Below are positions 44,504-51,800 of a stretch of 64,000 bases of DNA, one piece after another; position 1 is the stretch's first letter; the number at the start of each line of letters is the position of its first letter. Where the stretch lies: assembly GCF_014705655.1 (NCBI RefSeq), contig NZ_JACXIY010000040.1:1-64000 (forward strand), in the 5' to 3' direction. Source of the stretch: Paenibacillus arenilitoris. GTDB lineage: Bacteria; Bacillota; Bacilli; Paenibacillales; Paenibacillaceae. Below the pieces are notes generated by a model, which had not been told where the DNA came from, ran no database searches, and saw nothing but the letters and a program-made list of their open reading frames with translations. Made by a program: the position numbers and the translations under genes.

Positions 44504-44528
44504 AGGTACATCCGCTCCTTCGCCTTCT

Positions 44529-46355
44529 TTAGCCGGTAACCGACACGAATTTCGGTAAAACAACAACATTATTCGCAAGATCGAGCAAACGAACGCGCAG
44601 CTCGGCCTTGTTCATGCCGCCGAAGTCCCGGATGATCTCTTCGATTTCCCCGTAATCGACCTCGATCGACTTGCCGATGTAAATTTTCGGATACACCTGC
44701 TGCTCTTCCATCTCGTTATCCTTGAGCATCTCTTCGAACAGCTTCTCGCCCGGCCGGATGCCGGTGAACTGAATGCCGATCTCCTCGACCGTATAGCCGG
44801 ACATCCGGATCACGTTTTGGGCGAGGTCGGTTATTTTGACCGGATCGCCCATATCCAGCACGAAAATTTCGCCTCCCTTGGCCAGCGCGCCGGCTTGGAT
44901 CACGAGGCGGGACGCTTCCGGAATCGTCATGAAATACCGGACCATGTCGGGATGGGTGACCGTTACCGGACCGCCCTTCTCGATCTGCTTCTTGAACAGC
45001 GGGATGACGCTTCCGCGGCTCCCCAGCACGTTCCCGAACCGGACGGCGACGAACTTCGTCGAACTGACGCGGTCCATCTGTTGAATGATCATCTCGGCGA
45101 TCCGCTTCGTCGCGCCCATGACGCTGGTCGGATTGACCGCTTTGTCGGTCGAGATCATGACGAACGTCTCGACGCGGCACAGGCTGGCCGCCTTGGCGGC
45201 GTTCAACGTGCCGAGCACGTTGTTCTTGAACGCCTCCTCCGGATTGCGCTCCATGAGCGGCACATGCTTATGCGCAGCGGCATGGTAGATGACATGCGGC
45301 CGGTGCGTCTGCATGACGAGCTGCATTCTGGCTGCGTCCTGCAGGTCGGCGATTTCGGTCACGAACTGAATTTTCGTATGGCCGTACAGCTCCCGCAGCT
45401 CCAGCTCGATGGAGTAGATGCTGTTCTCCCCGTGACCGAGCAGAATGAGCTTCTCCGGCACAAATTTCGAGATTTGCCGGCATACCTCCGAGCCGATCGA
45501 CCCGCCCGCTCCCGTCACGAGCACGACCTTCTGCGTGACGTAGCCGGAGATGCTGTCGATGTCCAGCTCGACCGGCTCGCGTCCGAGCAAGTCCTCCACC
45601 TGTACGTCGCGGAACTGGTTGACGGATACTTTGCCCGTGGCGAGATCCTCCAGCATCGGAATGATTTGCGTCTTGGCCTTCGTCTTCGCACATTCGGTAA
45701 AAATCGTGTTCAGCTGTTTTTTATTTAAGGAAGGAATAGCGATCACGATATTGTCGATTTCGTGCTTTTGCGCGATTTCGGCAATTTTCGCGACGCCGCC
45801 GACGACCGGAATGCCCATAATGTCCAGGTGATGCTTGTTGACGTCATCGTCAGCGAAGGCCGCCGGCAGAAGCTCCTTGTCGCCGCTTAAGAGCAGCTGC
45901 CTGGCCAGCATCGTCCCCGCGGAGCCCGCGCCGACGATCAGCGTCCGCTTCCTCTGCCCGCCTTGCTTCTGGTAACGGCCCCGGAACACCCGCCAGCACA
46001 GCCTCGACCCCCCGATCAGCAGCATATGAATCATCCACGTAACGGCAAGCAGCCTGAAGTATACGTCCTGCACGACGATTTGCTGAATGAGCGCCGCGCA
46101 CGCGATCGAGAGCGAGACCGCTCTCGTAATGATCAGCAGCTCCCCTACGCTCGCGTATTCCCATGCCTTCTTGTATAACTTGAACCAGAAGGCGACGAAA
46201 TGATGACTGAGCAGCAGCGTAATCGAGCTGATGACGATCGGAGCCGTCACGACGTCGAGCGAGGCGTCCAGCAGAAACCTGCTGAAAAAAATTGCGGTCA
46301 GAACGATAAGCGAGTCCATTAAAATCAGTAACGATATCCTTTGCCGATACGTCAA
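44529..46355 (-). CDS. epsC: EpsC-like nucleotide-sugar dehydratase/epimerase
   Basis: The 608-residue membrane protein has four N-terminal helices (first near ISLLILMDSLIVLTAIFFS), a CoA-binding-like domain with VGAGSAGT near residue 160, and a C-terminal extended SDR domain with VLVTGAGGSIGSEVCRQI and the active-site region MISTDKAVNPTSVMGATKR. It matches the CapD/EpsC group of UDP-GlcNAc 4,6-dehydratases, which make the UDP-sugar used to start the EPS repeat. I choose TTG 46355 with AAGGGTGA 7 bases before it; a GTG at 46412 would run through the structured RNA. Confidence 0.88.
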   Translation of the reverse strand: MTYRQRISLLILMDSLIVLTAIFFSRFLLDASLDVVTAPIVISSITLLLSHHFVAFWFKLYKKAWEYASVGELLIITRAVSLSIACAALIQQIVVQDVYFRLLAVTWMIHMLLIGGSRLCWRVFRGRYQKQGGQRKRTLIVGAGSAGTMLARQLLLSGDKELLPAAFADDDVNKHHLDIMGIPVVGGVAKIAEIAQKHEIDNIVIAIPSLNKKQLNTIFTECAKTKAKTQIIPMLEDLATGKVSVNQFRDVQVEDLLGREPVELDIDSISGYVTQKVVLVTGAGGSIGSEVCRQISKFVPEKLILLGHGENSIYSIELELRELYGHTKIQFVTEIADLQDAARMQLVMQTHRPHVIYHAAAHKHVPLMERNPEEAFKNNVLGTLNAAKAASLCRVETFVMISTDKAVNPTSVMGATKRIAEMIIQQMDRVSSTKFVAVRFGNVLGSRGSVIPLFKKQIEKGGPVTVTHPDMVRYFMTIPEASRLVIQAGALAKGGEIFVLDMGDPVKITDLAQNVIRMSGYTVEEIGIQFTGIRPGEKLFEEMLKDNEMEEQQVYPKIYIGKSIEVDYGEIEEIIRDFGGMNKAELRVRLLDLANNVVVLPKFVSVTG

Positions 46356-46408
46356 AGCCCGTTCACCCTTTCCAGAAAATGCGTCAAAATAATGGTTGGT
46401 ATAATGAG

Positions 46409-46590
46409 ACACCCGTTAGAGTGTTTAACTGCGAGGTCTTTGCTCCCAAAAACCTCATAGTTAAGCACGCTAATGCTAAGCCGTGGGCATCAAACCCGCC
46501 CTCACGCCACACTCTTGACGACTTGCGTCTAAGGTCCCATTCGAAACCCACAGCATGGCCGAGTGCCTCCGTTGATAACGGTGAGGAGAC
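46409..46590 (-). ncRNA. Candidate EAR (eps-associated) antitermination RNA
   Basis: The 327-base gap between epsB and epsC is far longer than any other in the operon and folds well on the minus strand. Helices seen: CCGTT/AACGG closed by CCT/AGG (46566-46586); a long-range pairing of GCTGTGGGT (46546-46554) with GCCCACGGC (46480-46488); a GCAA-tetraloop hairpin GAC/GUC inside it; TTAACT and GAGGT pairing with ACCTC and AGTTAA (46424-46467); and ACACTC/GGGTGT (46409-46424). Bacillus subtilis has the EAR element (Rfam epsC RNA) at this exact place, where it lets polymerase read through terminators of the long eps operon. Identity is inferred from position and structure, not sequence search. 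Confidence 0.72.
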
Positions 46591-46629
46591 ATTACCGCTT
46601 GCAAGCTTTTTCCTTTGAAAATAGTACCT

Positions 46630-46645
46630 GTACTTTATTGAGAAC
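46630..46645 (-). promoter_or_regulatory. Near-match SinR-type site before the EAR candidate
   Basis: On the minus strand GTTCTCAATAAAGTAC matches the GTTCT-N6-AGAAC palindrome at nine of ten fixed positions. It lies between the epsB terminator and the structured RNA. A TACTAT follows but no good -35 is seen. Confidence 0.4.
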
Positions 46646-46654
46646 ATTTGCCCG

Positions 46655-46697
46655 AAAAAAAAGCGTTATCCGATTGCCATCATCAAACGCTTTTTTT
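46655..46697 (-). terminator. Terminator at the end of epsB
   Basis: AAAAAAAGCGTT and AACGCTTTTTTT pair around about 18 bases, and more T residues follow on the minus strand. The stem begins within the last codons of epsB. It would stop transcription before epsC unless polymerase reads through. Confidence 0.75.
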
Positions 46698-47357
46698 GTT
46701 CAATATGACGCCCAATATATTGGCTTTGGCGAACAGCAGCGACCGCTTCGCCTCCTTCGCCAGCCCTTCCTGCGTCTTCCCGCTTTTCAGCAGCAGGATG
46801 ACGCCGTCGCACTTGCCTGCGAGGGCGTTCGTATCGGCCGTCCCGAGCACCGGCGGGCAGTCGAGCACCACCCTGTCGTAATGGCTCGACGCGTAGTCCA
46901 TCACATCGGCCATCCGCTCGGAATCGAGCAGCTCGGTCGTATTGAAGAACCGCTGCCCGCTCGGCAAAATATCGAGCCCTTCCACCTCGGTGTTGTAGAT
47001 CGCCTCGCGAATTTCGAGCTGCTGCCCGAGCACGTTCGACAAGCCGGGCGACGTCTGGACGCCGAAGATTTGATGCAACATCGGGTTTCTGAAGTTGGCG
47101 TCGATGACGAGCACCCGGTCGCCGCGCTGCGCCATGCACACCGCCAAATTGACAGCCGCCGTCGATTTCCCCTCTCCTTCGGAGGGCGACGTGACGAGCA
47201 GCGAACGGATCGCTTTGCTTTTGGAGGCGTACTGGATATTGTTCCGGATCGTGCGGAATTGCTCGGCGGTCGGACCGTACGGATTCACGTTGGACAGCAA
47301 GCTTTTGCCGACGAACGCTTTAGCCGCTTTTTTTCGTTCACGAACCAATGGTCTCAC
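46683..47357 (-). CDS. epsB: EpsB-like bacterial tyrosine kinase
   Basis: The 224-residue cytosolic BY-kinase has Walker A SPSEGEGKST near residue 57, Walker A' VLVIDANFR near 80 and Walker B RVVLDCPPVLG near 159. It lacks the usual C-terminal tyrosine cluster and ends NILGVILNKKSV. It works with the EpsA-type modulator to control polymer length. Its start lies within the last 20 bases of epsA. Confidence 0.88.
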   Translation of the reverse strand: MRPLVRERKKAAKAFVGKSLLSNVNPYGPTAEQFRTIRNNIQYASKSKAIRSLLVTSPSEGEGKSTAAVNLAVCMAQRGDRVLVIDANFRNPMLHQIFGVQTSPGLSNVLGQQLEIREAIYNTEVEGLDILPSGQRFFNTTELLDSERMADVMDYASSHYDRVVLDCPPVLGTADTNALAGKCDGVILLLKSGKTQEGLAKEAKRSLLFAKANILGVILNKKSV

Positions 47358-48081
47358 CTCGCGCTATGACGCTTTTTTGTTTCTTCGGCTTTCTGGCGTA
47401 ATCTCTTCGCTTCATGTCGGCGACTTGCCCCAGCATCGTTAGGCCGAGCAGCTCTTCGATCTCCCGCTCCGTCCGGATCGAATCGTCGAGCGAATCGAGC
47501 AGAAAGGTCAGACCGACGCTCAGCACGAGGCCGGCAATGAAGCCGACGTACAACACGGTATTGCTCTTGACGTTAATCGGGACCGGATTCGCCTCGGCTT
47601 CGGTGAGCACCCGAATGTTCCCGTTGCCGAGCGTCTGCGCCGCGACCTGCCGGTAAATCTCGACCGAGGCGTTCGCAATGTCCGACGCAAGTACGGGATC
47701 CGGATCGACGACGGAGACGACGGTGACGAGCGAACCGTCGACGCTGTCCACTCGGATCTGCCCCCTAAGCTGCCCGACCGAACGGTCCAGGCCAAGCGTC
47801 TCGATGACCTTCTCCAGCACGATCGGCTCGCGCAGCATCACCTTCATCGTGCCCATCATATCCGGGGTGGAGGCGATGATCATCCGCGAAGAGGCCGAAT
47901 AGAGCGGCGTCTCGGGCCTCGAGTTGTAAATGCCCGCCAGCACGGTGAAGCCGATCGTAACGAGCGCGATCATCCAAAGCCGCTTTCGGACGACGGCGTA
48001 AAGCGCCTTGATGTTGATCTCCTTGACCTTCTCCTTCTCTCCACGCGCCGAATGGGCGTCTTCCAACTGCTTTTCATCCAT
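47338..48081 (-). CDS. epsA: EpsA-like chain-length modulator (Wzz type)
   Basis: The 247-residue protein has two membrane helices: one near residues 30-50 (LWMIALVTIGFTVLAGIY) and one near 180-200 (VLYVGFIAGLVLSVGLTFLL), with an extracellular Wzz domain between. The cytosolic tail LDDSIRTEREIEELLGLTML contacts the tyrosine kinase EpsB. ATG 48081 has AGGTG in front; an upstream ATG at 48099 lies in the operator region. It is the first gene of the EPS operon and lies 103 bases downstream of the second sinR-like gene. Confidence 0.88.
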   Translation of the reverse strand: MDEKQLEDAHSARGEKEKVKEINIKALYAVVRKRLWMIALVTIGFTVLAGIYNSRPETPLYSASSRMIIASTPDMMGTMKVMLREPIVLEKVIETLGLDRSVGQLRGQIRVDSVDGSLVTVVSVVDPDPVLASDIANASVEIYRQVAAQTLGNGNIRVLTEAEANPVPINVKSNTVLYVGFIAGLVLSVGLTFLLDSLDDSIRTEREIEELLGLTMLGQVADMKRRDYARKPKKQKSVIARGETIGS

Positions 48082-48100
48082 TTTTACACCTGCCAACATT

Positions 48101-48154
48101 GTTTGTTATAAAGAACACTAACCTAATAGTAGTTCTTTATATAGAACATGTCAA
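48101..48154 (-). promoter_or_regulatory. epsA promoter with two SinR-type sites
   Basis: On the minus strand TTGACA (48149-48154) and TACTAT (48126-48131) are 17 bases apart. The spacer is one T plus the perfect palindrome GTTCTATATAAAGAAC (48132-48147). Nine bases after the -10 comes a degenerate second site, GTTCTTTATAACAAAC (48101-48116), 31 bases from the first. A repressor bound in the spacer would exclude RNA polymerase. Confidence 0.82.
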
Positions 48155-48183
48155 TACGGGATTTCCTGCTCTCCGCACCTCCG

Positions 48184-48594
48184 CTAGTTATCGATATGAA
48201 GAATGATGATGTTCGATGTTTTCTTTTTTTCGTTTGCTCCGTCTCCTTCGGCAGGCGCGCCTTCCTTCCACTTATTCGAGCGGATCAGATCTTTCAAGGC
48301 TTGGAAGTCGCCTTTGCTCATCCCTTCGTCCACCGCGTTTTTGATGAGGGAGCGCCACTCCTCGTCGAGCACCTCTTCCTCTTGAAGTTTCGGTAAATGG
48401 TCTTCTCCCAGCAAATATTCGATGTTCGAATCCAAAGGAGCCGCGATTTTGGCCATCACTTGCAGAGAGGGGTTGTTTTGCATATTTCGTTCGATATAGC
48501 TCAAATAGGACTTGGAAACGCCTGCAAGATCGGCAAGCTTCGTTATCGATAAGCCTTTCTTTTCCCGTAAATTTTTGATTCGTTCCCCAATCAT
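48184..48594 (-). CDS. Second SinR-like repressor, upstream of epsA
   Basis: The 136-residue protein has an Xre helix-turn-helix (residues 1-60, ITKLADLAGVSKSYLSYIER) nearly identical in its recognition helix to the SinR-like protein at 20787, a Sin-type domain (LDEEWRSLIKNAVDEGMSKG) and a charged C-terminal extension ending KKKTSNIIILHIDN that the other lacks. It lies just upstream of epsA in the same direction. GGAGAA stands before the ATG. Its promoter carries the same operator layout as epsA, which suggests autoregulation. Confidence 0.85.
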   Translation of the reverse strand: MIGERIKNLREKKGLSITKLADLAGVSKSYLSYIERNMQNNPSLQVMAKIAAPLDSNIEYLLGEDHLPKLQEEEVLDEEWRSLIKNAVDEGMSKGDFQALKDLIRSNKWKEGAPAEGDGANEKKKTSNIIILHIDN

Positions 48595-48657
48595 AAAATT
48601 CTCCTTCGGTCAGATTAGATATCTTATCAATCCCATCAAGCCGGCATGGACAGAGAT

Positions 48658-48711
48658 GGACTTTATAACAAACGATAATCCTATTTTAGTTCTTTAAAGA
48701 GAACAGGTCAA
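48658..48711 (-). promoter_or_regulatory. Promoter of the epsA-linked sinR-like gene, with operators
   Basis: On the minus strand TTGACC (48706-48711) and TAAAAT (48683-48688) are 17 bases apart. The spacer is T plus GTTCTCTTTAAAGAAC (48689-48704), two GTTCTYT boxes inverted around two bases. Nine bases after the -10 lies a degenerate site GTTTGTTATAAAGTCC (48658-48673). Layout and distances equal those of the epsA promoter. Confidence 0.8.
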
Positions 48712-48789
48712 CAGGGTAAAGCCGTTTCCGGGGCCGTTTCGGCAAAATCGCTTCCATCCCGCGCTTGCCCCGCCTGCTTCGGCCGGCAA

Positions 48790-48819
48790 ACACCCCCTCG
48801 CCGGGAAGCGAGGGGGTGT
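48790..48819 (-). terminator. Terminator of the giant SLH gene
   Basis: ACACCCCCTCGC and GCGAGGGGGTGT pair perfectly around six bases. The following T-run on the minus strand is short. Confidence 0.7.
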
Positions 48820-48828
48820 ACCAGCTAC

Positions 48829-51800
48829 CTATTCGATTCGGCTTGCTTGCTCGCGCGTGTCCAACAGGTTCAGCAGAACGGTAACCGCCTCCGCTCTCGT
48901 CGTCTTGCCTGCCGGATTGAACCGATTCGCGCTGCCCTGGACGATGCCGAGCTCCGAAACGGCGTTCACCGCGCCCTTGGCCCAGGCCGGAATGCGTTCT
49001 TCGTCCTCGAACCTTGTCGCGGCGCTCTCGCCGTCCGGATTCCCGAGCGCGTTCGCGAGCATGACCGCCATCTCCGCCCGCGTCATTTCCGCGTCCGGCC
49101 GGAAGCTGCCGTCCTCGAAGCCGCTTACGATGCCCGCTTGAACGGCTTGCGCCACCGATTCCGCTGCCCAAGCTTCAATCGTATCCGCGTCGGAATACGG
49201 CAGCTCCGCCGCTTGCCCCTTCTCCGGCCTCAGAACGCGCATCAGCAGGACGATGAACTCCGCTCGCGTCACCGTTTGCTTGGGCCTGAACGTACCGTCC
49301 GGATAGCCGGAGACGATGCCGGCCGTGACCGCTTGTTCGATTCGAGCCTCCGCCCAATGGCCGGAAACGTCGTTGAAGAAGATCTCCGGCTCCGTATCCG
49401 CCGCGAATACGGCAAAAGCACGGAGCGGATCGGCGTCGACGACGACGCGGTTGCCGTCTATCCGGCCGCCTTCGATCTTCGTCCAGCTTCCCGCCGCACC
49501 GTCATAATAGTAGACCGCCGGCTCTTGGCCGCTCGCCAGCATCGCCGGATCGAACGTTAACGCAACCTGCGCCGGTTTCTTGGCGCTTTGCGCCAAGCTG
49601 CTTCGAACCGAATAGACGGCGCTTATTAATTTCGCCCTTTCGGGCAAACGCCCCTCGGCGACCGCCGCTTTCCCGATCGTCAGCTTCGTTTCTTGGTCGA
49701 ACGAGCCTGCGGAGATCGCGACGAAAATTTCATCCTGCAAGCTCAGCTCGCCGATCAAGCCCGCGGGCAGCGTCAGCTGCCCGTCCGACGAAGCGACTTT
49801 GCCGCCGGGCGCCGCTCCGCCGCCTGTGCCGGACGCGGGTATTGCTGCCCACTGCGCATATAACGTGACGTTCTCCGCTCCGATCACGATCGCATCTCCC
49901 GGAGCGTAGCGATCGCCGCTTCCGTCCGCCGCCGTATTCCATCCGGAGAACCGGTAGCCGGCCTTCGCCAAATTCCCGGTATTCCCGGGCAAGGTGGCGC
50001 TCGCGTTGTAATCGTGGCTTTCGGCCGCCGGCGCGCTGCCGGAAGCGGCGCCGTTGCCGTCGTAGGCGAGTGCGTACCGGTTGATCGTCCACTGCGCGTA
50101 CAGCGTCACTTCCGCGTCGGCCATTGTGAACGTATCGGATTCGGCATAGGCCGTCCCGCTCCCGTCCGCCGCCGTATTCCACCCGGCGAACGTATGGCCG
50201 GTCTTCGCCAATTCGCCGGAATTACCCGTCACGGCGACAACGCTCCCGTAATCGTGGGCGGCGGCCTCCGGAGCGATGCCGGAGTCGGCGCCGTTGCCGT
50301 CATAACCGACCGAGTACCGGTTCACGACCCAATTCGCGAATAACGTCATGTCCCCGGCAACCGCCGAATCAAAATCATATTCCGCACTCAAGCCGCCGTC
50401 CGCGTACCACCCTCCGAACGTATGACCCGTTTTCGCCGGATCGGCCGGCTTCTCCGCCGTGTCGCCGTAGGCAACGGTCTGGCTGCTTACCGGGATGCCG
50501 CCGTTCGGCTCGAAGCTTACCCTATAGCGGTTCACCGTCCACCTTGCGTACAGCGTCGTGTCGGAATCGCCGACGGTGAGCAGGTCCGCATCGGCGTAGT
50601 CCGTCCCGCTGCCATCCGCTTCCGTGTTCCAGCCGGCGAACGTATGGCCCTCTCTGGCCAAGCTCCCTTCGTTGCCCGCCACGGCGACGCTCGCGCCATA
50701 GTCGTGGCTTCCCGCGGCCGGCGCGCTGCCGGATGTCGCTCCGTTGCCGTCGTAGGCAACCGCGTAGCGGTTGACCGTCCACTGCGCGTACAGCGTGACG
50801 TTAGACGCGCCGACCGTCAGCAAGTCCGCGGCCGCATAGTCCGTCCCGCTTCCGTCCGCTTCCGTATTCCAGCCCGCGAACGTATGACCTGTCCGCGCCA
50901 GCCCGCCCGTATTGCCCTGTACGGCGACGCTCGTATTGTAGTCATGGCTGCTTCCGGCCGGCGCGCCGCCGGACGTCGCCCCGTTGCCGTCGTAAGCGAC
51001 GGAATAAGCGTTCACCGTCCACTGCGCGTACAGCGTGACATTAGACGCGCCGACCGTGAGCAGGTCCGCAGCCGCATAGTTCGTTCCGCTTCCGTCCGGT
51101 TCCGTGTTCCAGCCCGCGAACGTATAGCCGGTCCTTGTCAGTCCTCCCGTGTTGCCCTGTACGGTAACGCTCGAGTTGTAGTCATGGCTGCCCCCGGCCG
51201 GCGCGCTGCCCGACGTCGCCCCGTTGCCGTCGTAGCCGACCGAATAGGCGTTCACCGCCCATTGCGCGTACAGCGTGACATTAGCTGTGCCGACCGTGAA
51301 CATGTCCGCAGCCGAATAAGCCGTTCCGCTTCCGTCCGCCGCCGTATTCCAACCCGCGAACGTATGCCCTGTCCGCGACAGCCCTCCGGTATTGCCCGGT
51401 ACGGCGAAGCTCGTATTGTAATCGTGGCTGCCGCCGGCCGGCGCGCTGCCCGACGCAGCGCCGTTGCCGTCGTAGGCGACCGAGTAGACGTTCACCGTCC
51501 ACTGCGCGTACAGCGTCACGCTGCTTTCGCCGATCGTCACCGCCTCCGCCGCCGCGTAGGCCGTTCCGCTTCCGTCCGCCGCCGTATTCCAGCCCGCGAA
51601 CGTATAGCCTGTCCTCGACAGCCCTCCTATGTTGCCTTGAACCGTAACGCTGGCGTTATATAGGTAACTTCCGCCCGCAGGCACCGTGCCGGACGTCGCG
51701 CCGTTGCCGTCGTAGGCGAACGCGTATGGAATCGCGCTCCACTCCGCGTACAGCGTCAAGTTCGAGTCGCCGACGGTCAACATGCCGCCCGGGACGTACC

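Noticed and set aside
46356..46412. GTG start at 46412 for epsC
   Set aside because: It would put coding sequence into a stable hairpin and lacks a ribosome site; TTG 46355 has one and gives the usual N-terminus of the family.
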